From contig JAUPFP010000014.1 of the NCBI GenBank assembly GCA_036925085.1, positions 1,864,001 through 1,928,000 on the forward strand: a DNA stretch of 64,000 nucleotides, given 5' to 3'. A program made the position numbers and the translations under genes. Source of the stretch: Brachycybe producta. Lineage: Eukaryota; Arthropoda; Diplopoda; Playtdesmida; Andrognathidae. Shown piece by piece: positions 22,960-35,100 of the stretch. Position 1 is the stretch's first letter, and the number at the start of each line of letters is the position of its first letter. The notes below the pieces were generated by a model that saw only the letters and a list, made by a program, of their open reading frames with translations, was not told where the DNA came from and did not search any database.

Positions 22960-23266
22960 GGGCTCAGATTTTTATGTACTATCAAGCAAATGTTTCTCAA
23001 TCTGTGGCCCCAAGAGCCAATTCTGAGGTAAAATTTCCTCGTTTAGAGATCAATCAGCAATTTTTTTTTCTCAATCAAAAACACTGGTTAGAGGCTAGAA
23101 CTATGATAGTAACCGGACATTAGCCTCTAACCTAACCTTTTTGATTAGAAAAAAAAGTATAAATGCAGTTGCTATTTTCTAATGATGATGATTAATTACG
23201 TAACAATTAACACTTGGGCCACACGTTGAGAAACAGTTGCGTTATATTGCATAATAATCCGAGCTC
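22960..23266. mobile_element. Family A foldback element between HGD-like copies 1 and 2
   Basis: TA at 22958-22959 and 23267-23268 flanks GGCTCAGATTTTTATG and its degraded mirror ATAATAATCCGAGCTC. The central GGTTAGAGGCTAG / TTAGCCTCTAACC pair is present. Confidence 0.8.
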
Positions 23267-23329
23267 TACTTATTTAATATGTATCTAAAAGATTAACTGC
23301 TTAATTAATCTCATGTAAAGGAAATAGGA

Positions 23330-23760
23330 CTTAACATTGTATCCCACCATCTAGCGGCCAATGTGTAGAATAGTATGGACTTAACACTGTTTACCACTTG
23401 ACAAGATGATTCATAAGATGTAAAAACCTCTTACCTCTGAGGCACTGCTTTTAGATTTCTTTCAAAATAAAAGTTTTTACAGCAGTTTGAAAAATACTAA
23501 AAATTATTAAAGGTTTTAATTAGGAATTTACAGGAAAGTGTTTTAAAATGAAAAAATTCGTCTTTTTTTTTTGTCAAAACTAGAAAAACAAAGGTGATTT
23601 AGTTACCCTTCTAGTTTCTAAAACGTTATCATAAAAAGTTTTTTTTTTAAATTTTGCATCTCTGAAAGAAAAAAATAATCATAATTGAAACCACTTTAAT
23701 TAGAATTAATTTTTTTTAAAAAAAAACAAAATCAATTAGAAAAGTTACTTTTTTTAATGT
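23330..23760. other. Flank downstream of HGD-like copy 2
   Basis: TACCACTTGACAAG and the CCACCATCTAGCGG...GGACTTAACACTGT words are shared, with changes, with the flanks of copies 3 and 4 (31790-31840 and 37810-37850). A degenerate family B half-copy lies at 23570-23625. Confidence 0.4.
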
Positions 23761-23932
23761 GAATTAAACTTTATTGCAAAATAATTTCACTAAAATAACA
23801 TAATATCAACAAGCAAAAATAACAAGAATTAGTTAAAAATAATTTGAGGACCAAAAAAGAACATGATTTGGGATTTTAAAAGGTAATTTTTTAAGATTTT
23901 TCTGTCTTTGTTTTCATTTTTGAATGAAAATT

Positions 23933-26900
23933 TTATTGTTGTGGTTTCTGATTTGGGTTGAAGTTCTTTGGAAGATCTTCCCTGCACTTCCAGAAATCTT
24001 GGTCCATTTTCTGAGACATTGCCCATTTGGTAACATTCATTGCCATGCATGTCTCGAACATGATTGACTTTAAAAAAAAAACGGAAATTTACGTCAAAAT
24101 TTGCAAATTTTCAATTTTGATTTGCATAAATGATGTGTGTTTACCATGCATCCTTCTGCAACACGTTCGGGCGCAAGTTTAGCCGAACTTGCCTTTTTGT
24201 AGCATGCGGTATTGGGACCGTGAGCAGTCATTATGGGAATAAGAGTGGCACATCCGGACTGCATCGCCTGCCATATCATTCAAAAGGAATCAAGAGAGTT
24301 AAAATTTGGGGGAAAAACATTTTACATTTTATCTGAAACTTACAGTTGCTTCGTGTTTGCCTTGAATGCAACACAGAAATTCAGTCATGCAACTGCCTTT
24401 TGATATTAAAAATGAAAAAGAAAAAAAGAAATTAACATAAATGAACAAGAGTAATTTTGAGTTGAAGCTTACGGTGATAATACGATGCTCGGAAGGTGTG
24501 TTCGGCCGCTGCCCACCTTGGTGAAAAGCAAATAAGATTAGCAATTGGCATTGAATTGCAGTTTGATGAGCATGTCAGGACGGTAAAGACGGATGGGTCC
24601 TAAATTCAAGCAAAAATTATTAAGGATCCATTTTACAAAAATACGCAAATGAAGTACGGGAACAATGGAAATAGATAGAACTTTGATTATGCAAAAAATG
24701 TTTTAAAAACTAGAAGAGGAAATGCATCATTGAAGAGAATTTCCAATTATCATTGTTTTTTAGCTTCAAGTTGGGGCCAAAACACAGAATAACAAAAATT
24801 CCTAATGATGTTATGATTATGAAATTGAAACGATAAGCCCAGGAGCGATCCTGGATCCTTTCTCCTCCCAGTCCCACCCCTTAATACAAAGAGATTTTCC
24901 TGATAAGCCTCAGCATTAAGCCTATGTGGTTGTAATTTTCTTTTGTAAGTTTGTTTTGATTGTTTTTTTTGTTTGTTTTGTTTAAGTATGTTTGGTTTTT
25001 ACTTTTGTTTTTGCCCAATCAGAGGATTCTGAGAAAGTGTTTTCAGTATCTTCTTTTTGGGTATAAAAGGGCCGTGTTTTTGTATATTTGTTAAGCACTT
25101 TTTGATTTAACTGAGCTATGATGAATCTATGCCCAATTAGGGCTAAATTCGGAATCAATTGTATATGTGGATGGTTATTATGAACAAAAAGCTGCTGGAA
25201 GTTTATTTTCTACTTTTTGAATCGAACGAAGAACTTGGAGCAATTTTGTCATCTAGGACTGTCAACCCAGGTGTAGTAAACCAGGATCTCCAGCACTAGA
25301 TGACACTTCAGAAGACAACACGATCAACCAGCTTTTAATCGGGGGGGGGGGGGGAAGCCCGAGGGGTAGCAGACAGCGAAAGATTCTTAAAACTGTAAAG
25401 GTTCTTGTGAGAGGAACTTGTGAGGAAACGAACGGGACTAATTTGCTCCCTTCCTCCCGGACCAGGGTAGAATTAGTGGCCTAGCCAACCACTTTCAGAT
25501 CGCTCGAAAGGGCGCAACGAAGCATTGGGAGAATTCTATCCACCCCCTGAACGTGGTTTGTTACGATATAATTCAATTAATCGTAAAAAAAACGTACACA
25601 AAGATCGTAACAGACGGCATTGACGGCCATAAAGTTGTTCATGTTGTATTTGCATGGAACATAATTTCCGTGCCAAGCAACAACATCAAATGGAGAATGG
25701 TTTTGTGTGTAACAACGAAGTTGGCCCTGATGTTTCTGAACCATCATGTAGTTTTGGCAAGTACGATCTTCGTACCAGGCAGTCGGCACTTCGAAATCAC
25801 GAGGATTAGCACATCCGTTAGCTCCTATATTAGTACAGAATTAGAATTTAATTAGGAATTTTTTTACGAAGGTCAAAGTTCGGCCGTCCAAACTGACCCA
25901 TCACTCCCATTTCTGGAAGTTTGAAGTGACCATCGAGAACTTCCATCATGTAACCACGGCATTGTCCATCAACGTTCACATTGAAACGAATTCCACGCTA
26001 TAATAAATAGTATAGAAATAAGATTTTTTTTTTGTTAAATGTGTAAACAATAGAGACTGGTTAGAGGCTAGTTCGGCGTAGAGTGAATGAAAATTGGAAG
26101 TTTTTTCTTGTTTCATTTACCGGCATGACACACATTTCATTTGGTTCAACAGTCATTTTTCCACATTCGGTTGTGATTTTCAGTTTTCCCTGTTGAGGAA
26201 CTGAAAAAAAATATTCAATATAAGTAACCATTGTACACTATGCAAATGAAAGAAATCATAAGAAATTGAAAGTGTTTTAAGAAACTAGAAGAGTAAGCGA
26301 ACTAGTGGACGTTTTTTTTTAAAAAAAAATGATTCAAAAGTTAAATTTCAGTCATCATTTAAATTGACATAAAAAGTTTACTTTTAAAAATATCAACACG
26401 AGACTATTTGACGTGATCGAGTTACTCTTCTAGTTTCTAAAATACTTTCAACTTTTTTTCTTCTTAAAGTTGCTTTCAAAATGCAGAATAACCAAGAGTT
26501 TGGGTTGGAATACGCAAGACCACTTTTTAAATGTAAAATGAAGTCTAAAAGTGGTTGCCATTCTATGAAAAAACTCAAGGTGGTCGATTTTGGCAAATTG
26601 ATTTTGCGTTTTGGTCTGTGTGATTAAAAAGTAGAAGTACCAATGCACATATCTCCATCATTGTTACACATGCTTTTGTCCTGCATGGGAGTATTGCAAG
26701 TGTAAATGTAAAAAGAGACTCCTTGTCTCTCTCTAGGATGTCCACTTCCACAGACAGTGGACATTCCTTGGACAAAATCGTGCTTCTTGGACGGAATCTC
26801 AAATGGGTTCCATTTCATCTGAGAAAATAGACAAATATTTATTTCATTCAACTGACTTTGAGGTCATTCTAGTCCACAAAACCCTTTCGAAATACCTGAG

Positions 26901-27832
26901 TTGAATTGCATTCAGTTTCAGATTCATTCCAGTTGTGGGTTATGTTGCCATTGTCCATTAGTTTCGAAGGTTGTTGCTGTTGGCACGATGGAAGGATACG
27001 ATACATCCATCTGAAATAATATCATTTATTCATTAATGAGTTTATTAATTTCTTGGCAGAACATTTAGAAAACAACTTCGTTTCTGGTTCTTTAAGTAAG
27101 CCAGTTATTCTCAACAAACGGCTCCACAAATCACTCCATTTCTTAATTGGGGGAGACCAGATTGGCTCACGAGCCATCTGTTGAGAACCACGTAATGAGC
27201 TCTAAAATTATGCAAAAAATAAGAAGGTTCCTTACGTTCTTTGGTTGTCTTTTCTGGGTGCAGTAAAGCAAGTTCCGGATACTTGTTCGGCATACAATCC
27301 ATAAGGACAAACTTGGGGAGAATTCTATTTAATTTTAAATAATAAGACAAAACAATATTAAATGAGCCCTATGACGTCATATTTTTTATTTTGTACCTGA
27401 TGTTTGGGCAGTGCTTTGGGGCATCTTGGATCTTCGGACGTGAATTCGTTTCCGAATCCATTCATATACTGGAAACAATTAATAATTAATTAATTAGTAT
27501 ATGATGCAAATAAATGAGAACAATGGAATGGAACTCTGGTTCTTTCTACGTTTCGGCAGCTGAATTAAGATGGTTAAATAGGTGGAAAAAAAAACAATTT
27601 CAATAATTACACAAAAGTTTTAAATTTATTCATTTTAATTAATTCGTATTTTGAACTATTTTTAAACATATATTTTAACGTTTACTTTTTTTTTCATAAA
27701 TTACTTCTTAACTATTAAAATATTTAGTTTGATTTTTATTTCTATCTAAAAATAACCATCAAATTAAATTAAAATTAAATTAAAAGTGTAAAAAAGTTTT
27801 GCAAAAGTTTTTTTTTCTACATTGATTTCAAT

Positions 27833-27866
<34 letters not shown>

Positions 27867-27994
27867 TACAATCAATTAAAAAAATTATATTTATAATACA
27901 TATTTAAAAATTCGAAATATAAAATTAATTAATTTTTAATTATTAATTAAATACATACTCTCAAGTCGTCGAAATTATTGTTGTCACCAGACAT
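23933..27994 (-). CDS. Homogentisate 1,2-dioxygenase family, copy 2 (catalytic His replaced)
   Basis: Twelve exons: 27959-27994, 27397-27468, 27236-27324, 26896-27010, 26641-26818, 26121-26200, 25898-25997, 25598-25824, 24473-24599, 24344-24396, 24145-24267, 23933-24067. Total 1335 nt with all phases intact, giving 444 residues. The iron-ligand motifs are kept (YYHRSCMTE and TAHGPN). The residue matching human catalytic H292 is Leu: the exon reads CYDLC where the other copies read CYDHC. The Tyr350 equivalent is His (GKHEAT). FPPRW has become FSPRW, and a C-terminal Trp has become Arg. The frame is open, so this is either a functionally altered protein or a young pseudogene. Intron 8 carries an insertion of about 740 bp not seen in the other copies. 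Same orientation, TATA box and poly(A) signal as its neighbours. Confidence 0.9.
24826..25569. mobile_element. 740-bp insertion in copy 2 intron 8
   Basis: Copy 3 reads straight through TTATGAAATAATTCAATT (about 33000-33017). Copy 2 breaks after TTATGAAAT and resumes at ATAATTCAATT, with AT repeated at the junction. The insert carries a CCAAT-like word, GGGTATAAAAGGGCCGTG (about 25059) and a 14-base G run near 25341. Its TATA box and lack of an open frame suggest a retroelement LTR fragment, but no inverted or long direct ends were seen. Confidence 0.6.
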
Positions 27995-28084
27995 CTTGAT
28001 GGTTAATTAATATTTTCTAGAAAGTTTAAGAAAGTTTTCTTCCGAAGATAATGAAACTCCCTTCTTTTTGGGTCGCCTTTTATA

Positions 28085-29200
28085 CTAAATTATAACGAGG
28101 GTCATAGGCGTAAATTAGGGATGCGCGGGGAGGCGGCCGCAACCCCCAAAAAACTGACTTAATTTTCTTTTGTCACATTTGTCACCAATTTATCTATGGT
28201 TTTACATGCTGGCCCTAACAGTTCAATCGTTTATCTATTTTGAGAAGGACCTTAAGAATTTACAGTTCAACGTTCATTGTTTATGATCTTTCTGAACTTT
28301 CCAATGAAGTTTCTAACTAGAGGTGATCAATAAGCGGATCGCGAGCCGACGTAATTCCACATTTTTTATTAAAATTCTAAAAGAAAAATTAGTCAAAAAT
28401 CTTGTTTTATTTTATTTATTTCGTATTTATTGAACAATTGACGATTGGGTTTTATTTAGATCAGGGAAGAATATTAAATGAGTGGCCCTTTTAGTGGTTG
28501 TAGGTTGGACACAGATCTGGTTTCATTACTTAATAGGTTCAGTTCAAGATGGCCGCCGATTAAGAATATCACTTAAGAGCCTACAGTGAAAAAAAAAACT
28601 TACAAAAATCTTCGCATGTGGGCGCTTCTGTAGCTGTGACGTCAACATAAACGTAAAACGAGGGATATTCCATATTTCACTCTCCCTTTCCAACACTGTC
28701 TATTATTATTTAAATTACATAACTATTTCACTTTCCAGACATTTTAATATCATATTACCACAAATATATAAAAAAAAGATCGAAATCATATACATTTAGA
28801 AAATTACGACCTTGATTATCCAAATTTCATCAACTTTTTTTTGTTTCGTTCAATTGTTTATGAACTTTCTGAACTTTCCAATATAGTTTATAACTAGAGA
28901 TGATCAATAAGTGGCTCGCGAGCAACGTAATTCCACACTTTTATTAAAATTATAAAAGAAAATGCGTCAAAAATCTTGTTTTATTTTGTTTATTTCGTAT
29001 TTATTGAACAATTGACGTTTGATTTCTAGTTAGATTAGAGAAGAGCTTTAAATGAGTGGCCCTTTTAGTGGGTTTAGGTTGGACACAGGTCTGGTTTTAA
29101 GTTCAGTTTTTAAGTCAAGTCTGGTCTAGGTTCAGTTCAAGATGGCCGCCGATTAAGAAGATCACTTAATACGTTTATATGAGAGAAATTAACCACTAAC
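28085..29200. other. HGD-like copy 2 upstream region with internal duplication
   Basis: A segment of about 560 bp (about 28095-28660) is inserted between CGAGGG and ATTCCATATTTCACTC, a junction that is intact in copy 3. The inserted part itself repeats downstream sequence (TTCTGAACTTTCC, GATCAATAAGCGG, TCAAGATGGCCGCC). As a result copy 2 carries this upstream module twice (about 28270-28570 and 28850-29170). Confidence 0.55.
28545..28557. promoter_or_regulatory. YY1-like motif CAAGATGGCCGCC upstream of HGD-like copy 2
   Basis: An exact 13-mer found about 0.55 kb upstream of the copy 2 ATG and again at 29138-29150, 36583-36595 (copy 3) and 42296-42308 (copy 4). It fits the AAGATGGC core bound by YY1 in other animals. 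Function is inferred. Confidence 0.4.
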
Positions 29201-29436
29201 GTTTAGAGATCAACCAACAATTATGGTTTTTTTTTTCTCAATCAAAAACATTGGTTAGAGGCTAGCACTATGTTAGTAACCATGACATTAGCCTCTAATC
29301 ATCCTATTTCATTAGAAAAAAAAACTATAAATGCAGTTGCTGTCTCTAATGATGATGATGATTAATTACGTAACAATTGACACTTGGGCCATAAGTTGAG
29401 AAACATTTGCTTGATATTGCATAATAATCCGAGCCC
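29195..29436. mobile_element. Family A foldback, left end lost
   Basis: Central GGTTAGAGGCTAG / TTAGCCTCTAATC and the complete right arm ending ATAATCCGAGCCC followed by TA. The left terminus has been deleted. An almost identical copy with the same left deletion lies at 36640-36881, so it was carried by the segmental duplication. Confidence 0.75.
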
Positions 29437-29454
29437 TATTTATGTAATATATGG

Positions 29455-29760
29455 CTAGTACCTAGTACACACCTGATACTTTAAATGCATTTAAATAATA
29501 AACGTGTTCTACAGAGCTCTGTGAAGGACAAACAAACAATATGTCGAATTCAATTTATTCAGTTAATAATCTGAAAATATTGAGTTAATGCTTAAATATA
29601 ATTAGATAAACTATTGACATTAAAATATTGATTTAGTAATTTCAATTTAAAATATTAATAATAAAGTCAATTTTTAATTTGGTTTATGTCCTTAACTGGA
29701 TTCCGTATAATTCACCTAAACACATTTAATTTGAATTCATTTAACTCATGTCTGTGGTAT
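29455..29760. repeat. Repeat family C, downstream flank of HGD-like copy 3
   Basis: Carries AAACGTGTTCTACAGAGCTC and CTTAACTGGATTCCGTATAA as at 13497-13790 and 36890-37150. It belongs to the amplified unit. Confidence 0.65.
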
Positions 29761-29814
29761 AACAAGGTATAACAGCTTAGCTACTAAGTTATATTTTCAT
29801 GTAAACGTAATAAC

Positions 29815-31200
29815 TGTTATTTTTACCTCCACTCTATAGCCCTGAATGTAAAAATTGGAAATTTTGGAAAGGGGAAGAAGTGAAAGTGTACAGCTTGGTT
29901 CTGGTTCTAGACAATTGTCTATATGGGGAACCACTATCCCTGTTTTGATTAAGTTGTGCCCCCTATGTTTCTTAGTGTACTCTTACTTTATTGGCCTTGT
30001 TTAAAAGTAAATTATTAGTTTCCTACCTTTTCTTGATGCTTGTTCAGATGTTCAGTTGATTTGGGGTTGTGGAGTTGATTGCTGAATTTGCACACACTTA
30101 AATTAAACACCAACTCAAATGACAATCACAAAACACTATGAAGTTTGCATACAATTTATTGTTTGAACATGTAACCAACCAAAATTATTTAGAGTTCTAA
30201 ATGTGTTAACTCAAAATATTTTCTAAGTAAATCAAACAATACACTAGGTTTCTATAGGAAACTAGTATATTGTTGTCTTTTTTCTTGAAAAGAAAACTAA
30301 GTCCTTCTGGTCCCTTTACAAACCACTGGTATTCTTTTATCTCTTTCTCTCTCTCTCTCTCTAGCTGTAGACACTCTGCTCGAGAGCCTCTCCCACACTC
30401 TCCTTGAGAGTCTGCCACGCTCTAGTCTAAAATCTAAAATGAACTGACTAAAATTGAAGATTTTCAGTCTATTCTAGTTTCTCATTGGTCAACTTGGGTT
30501 GATTATTCAATCATTTAATTGGTCAACCTTATGATTGACAAGTGAAAGTATTGCGATTGACATGAAAGACTAACATGATATCAGGTGTTGACAAAAGTTA
30601 CATTAAATGTAAACACAGGTGTGACCTTTCTTAGAAAAGGTTAATTTTAAGTGTTAGTTTGATTTAAAAGTAATGATAGAATAATATTATATCTTATTAT
30701 GATTGACAGGCCATTTTAACATTTCCTCTTATTGTGACAGCAAATCTCATAAATTATTTTTGTGATCTTATTATTTTCACACCCCCAGCCTAGTCACCGT
30801 ATGATATTTTGTTAATGTGCGATGTGTATGCCTATTGTAGTTAATTATTTCTTCTTTCTATTATCATTGTTTCACTTAAGGTGTTATATTACACCTTTTA
30901 GCTTTTACATACGACACACCTGTTATGGAGACTGTTTACATTTTAAAGTTTCTTCGTCACTATCTTCTATTCATTTTCAGGTGTCACATTACACCTTTCT
31001 AGTTAAACACCTGTTTTCATTCATGACGTTCTTTTAAACATTATTATTAACATTATTATCATTATCATTATTATTATTCTCTTTTATTTTCTCTCTTCTT
31101 TTTATGTTTCTATTCGTTTTAAATTCTGTTTTTTGTGTTTGTATATAAATTAATGTTAGGTGCTTGTGGTGTATTGGGTGCATTATTTGAACACCTAACA
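29815..31200. mobile_element. Solo-LTR-like insertion, 1386 bp
   Basis: The element begins TGTTATTTTTACC and ends GAACACCTAACA (TG...CA), with TAAC at 29811-29814 and 31201-31204. The corresponding place between copies 3 and 4 (37211-37220) reads TAATAACTTT with no insert, so it is a clean empty site holding a single TAAC. A GTATATAAA box lies 60 bp before the right end, and that end forms a hairpin (TGTTAGGTG with CACCTAACA). No long open frame. TG..CA ends, a short target duplication and no coding fit a solo LTR; the superfamily is not determined. The region also contains a CT-rich run near 30341-30363. Confidence 0.75.
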
Positions 31201-31229
31201 TAACTTTCCATCAAAATTGTCTTATTACT

Positions 31230-31940
31230 TTATTTAAAAAAAAAGTGTACTAAGTTTGTTGTTTTTGCACTAGGTGTCGCTTCTATTGAATAATAATTTG
31301 AATGAAATCAAGACAAGAAAGCAAAAGAAACTAAATGCATTCAAATGAAATTAACATTCTTTTTTGCTAATTGATGAATTTGAAAGTAGGCAATCACTGC
31401 ATGCACCAGAGCAATGCTAATTTTTTTTTTTTGAGTGAAACTGAAACAAAGCTAAACTTAAAATACTCTCTCCATAGAGACTAACTATGGAAAGTTTTGA
31501 CTTTCGTCATGGTTTAAGCTTAACTTTATTCTAAAGTAAAAATATTTTTATAATAATTTCTTGGCTTTTAAACTTAATAAGGATTAATGTTCTTTTGATG
31601 GAAAAAAGCCTCGATCCAGGCTCCAACCTGCAGATTTTCCATTAAAAGCTACTTCTTTTATTTTAAGGAATCTTTTTTGGAAATGGAGGTTTAAAGTAGT
31701 TAGATTTTTTCTTAAAAAGGAACTCAAAAATGTATTTCAGTGCCTCAAAGGTAAACTGTGTTAAGTCACCAAGCCTTTTAACATGGTATACTACCATCTA
31801 GTGGAAGATGTGTAAAGCTGTGGACTTAACACTGTAAACTGTAACATTGTTAATTTAAACAAAAAAACTAAATATTTTTTTAAAAAATGATTTTTTGTAA
31901 ACTTTGATAAACGAAATCAGTAGAAACGATTTTTTTTAAA
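31230..31940. repeat. HGD-cluster 3' flank of copy 3
   Basis: This block (ACTAGGTGTCGCTTCTATTG, AAGTAGGCAATCACTGCATG, CTACCATCTAGTGGAAGATG) is nearly identical to 37240-37940 downstream of copy 4 and partly to 15600-16010. It contains no gene. AAGCCTCGATCCAGGCT (about 31606) is a small hairpin, also present at 37618. Confidence 0.6.
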
Positions 31941-32115
31941 TTTGTGCCAACTTTATTGCAAAATAATTTCACTAAAATAACATAATATCAATAAACAAAA
32001 ATAACAAGAATTAGTGAAAAAAAAATTTGAGGACCAAAAAAGAACATGATTTGGGATTTTAAAAGGTAATTTTTTAAGATTTTTCTGTCTTTGTTTTCAT
32101 TTTTGAATGAAAATT

Positions 32116-35100
32116 TTATTGTTGTGGTTTCTGATTTGGGTTGAAGTTCTTTGGAAGATCTTCCCAGCACCTCCAGAAATCCTGGTCCATTTTCTGAGAC
32201 ATTGCCCATTTGGTAACATTCATTTCCATGCATGTATCGAACCTAACCGACTAAAAAAAAACCGCAATGAAATTCACGTCAAAATTTGAAAAAGTTTCAA
32301 TTTTGATTTGCATAAATGGTGTGTGTTTGTTTACCATGCATCCTTCTGCAACACGTTCTGGAGCAAGTTTAGCCGAACTTGCCTTTTTGTACCATGCGGT
32401 ATTGGGACCGTGAGCAGTCATTAAGGGATAAAGAGTGGCACATCCGGGCTGCATCGCCTGCCATGTCATTCAAAAGGAATCAAGAGAGTTAAAATTTGGG
32501 GAAAAAACATTTTACATTTTATCTGAAACTTACAGTTGCTTCGAATTTGCCTTGAATGCAACACATAATTTCAGTCATGCAACTACCTTTTGATATTAAA
32601 AATGAAAAAGAAAGAAATTAACATAAATGAAAATAGTAATTTTGAGTTGAAACTTACGGTGGTAATACGGTGCTCGGAAGGTGTGTTCGGCCGCTGCCCA
32701 CCTTGGTGGAAAGCAAAGAAGATCAGCAATTGGCATTGAATTGCAGTTTGATGAGCATGTCAGAACCGTAAAGGTGGATGGGTCCTAAATTCAAACAAAA
32801 ATTATTAAGGTTCCATTTTACAAAAATATGCAAATGAAGTAGAGGAACAATGGAAATAGATGGAACTTTGATTATGCAAAAAAATGTTTTAAAAACTAGA
32901 AGAGGAAATGCATCATTGAAGAGAATTTTCAAGTTTGTAATTTTATCATTAATTGTGGCCAAAACACAGAATAACGAAAATTTCTAATGATGTTTTGATT
33001 ATGAAATAATTCAATTAATCGTAAAAAAAAACCGTACACAATGATCGTAACAGACGGCATTGACGGCCATAAAGTTGTTCATGTTGTATTTGCATGGAAC
33101 GTAATTTCCGTGCCAAGCAACAACATCAAATGGAGAATGGTTTTGTGTGTAACAACGAAGTTGGCCCTGATGTTTCTGAACCATCATGTAGTTTTGGCAA
33201 GTACGGTCTTCGTACCAGGCAGTCGGCACTTCGAAATCACGAGGATTAGCACATCCGTTAGCTCCTATATTAGTACAGAATTAGAATTTAATTAGGAATT
33301 TTTTTACGAAGGTCATAGTTCGGCCGGACAAACTGACCCATCACTCCCATTTCTGGAAGTTTGAAGTGACCATCGAGAACTTCTATCATGTAACCACGGC
33401 ACTGTCCATCAACGTTCACATTGAAACGAATTCCACGCTATAATAAATAGTGTAGAAATAAGATTTTTTAAAAATATGTGTAAACACTAGAGACTGGTTA
33501 GAGGCTAGTTCGGCTTAGAGTGAATGAAAGTTTCTTGTTTCATTTACCGGCATGACACACATTTCATTTGGTTCAACAGTCATTTTTCCGCATTCGGTTG
33601 TGATTTTCAGTTTTCCCTGTTGAGGAACTGAAAAAATAAATATTCACTGTAAGTAACCATTGCACAGGATTGCAAAGGAAAGAAAACATAAGAAATTGAA
33701 AGTGTTTTAAGAAACTAGAAGGGTAAACGAACTACTTAAGAGGTTTTTATGTTATCCATGAAAAAGGACTCTAAAAATGATTCAAAAGTTAAATTTCAGT
33801 CATTTTTCAAACTGACATAAAAAGTTTACTTTTAAAAATCTCAACATGAGACTATTTTACTCTTCTAGTTTCTAAAATATTTTCAACTTTTTTCTTCTTA
33901 AAGTTTCTTTCAAAATGCAGAATAACCAAGAGTTTGGACCACTTTTTCAATGCAAAATGAAGTCTAAAAGTGGTTGCCATTTTATGGAAAAACTCAAGGT
34001 GGTCGATTTTGGCAAATTGATTTTGCGTTTTGGTCTGTGAGATTAAAAAGTAGAAGTACCAATGCACATATCTCCGTCATTGTTACACATGCTTTTGTCC
34101 TGCATTGGAGCATTGCAAGTGTAAATGTAAAAAGAGACTCCTTGTCTCTCTCTGGGATGTCCACTTCCACAAACAGTGGACATTCCTTGGACAAAATCGT
34201 GCTTCTTGGACGGAATCTCAAATGGGTTCCATTTCATCTGAGAAAATAGACAAATATTTATTTCATTCAACTGACTTTGAGGTCATTCTAGTCCACAAAA
34301 CCCTTTCGAAATACCTGAGTTGAATTGCATTCAGTTTGATTTTCGTTCCAGTTGTGGGTTATGTTGCCATTGTGAATTGGCTTCGAAGGTTGTTGCTGTT
34401 GGCACGATGGAAGGATACGATACATCCATCTGAAATAACATCATTTATTCATTAATGAGTTTATTCATTTCTTGGCAGAACATTTAGAAAACAACTTCGT
34501 TTCTGGTTCTTTAAGTTAACCTGTTATTCTCAACAAACGGCTCCACAAATCACTCCTCCATCTCTTCCGTAGAGACTAGATTGGCTCGCGAGCCATATGT
34601 TGAGAACCACGCAATGCGCTCTTGAAATTATGCAAAAAAATAAAAAAGGTCCTTACGTTCTTTGGTTGTCTTTTCTGGGTGCAGTAAAGCAAGTTCCGGA
34701 TACTTGTTCGGCATACAATCCATAAGGACAAACTTGTGGAGAATTCTATTTAATTTTAAATAATAAGACAAAACAATATTAAATGAGCTCTATGACGTCA
34801 TATTTTTTATTTTGTACCTGATGTTGGGGCAGTGCTTTGGGGCATCTTGGATCTTCGGACGTGAATTCGTTTCCGAATCCATTCATATACTGGAAAAATA
34901 GTGAATAATTAATTAATTAATTAGCATATTATGCAAATAAATGAGAACAATGGAATGGAACTCTGGTTCTTTCTACGTTTCGGCAGCTGAATTAAGATGA
35001 AATTGGTTTATAAACTAGAAGAGTCGCTGTAATTTGACATAAGGCGATTTTCGAGTTGTCTTATCTTTTAAAATAAACTTTTCGTCACAATTTCAAACTC

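Noticed and set aside
23933..27994. Calling HGD-like copy 2 a pseudogene
   Set aside because: It has lost a catalytic residue, but all 12 exons, splice sites, TATA box and poly(A) signal are intact. It is left as a CDS with the caveat stated.
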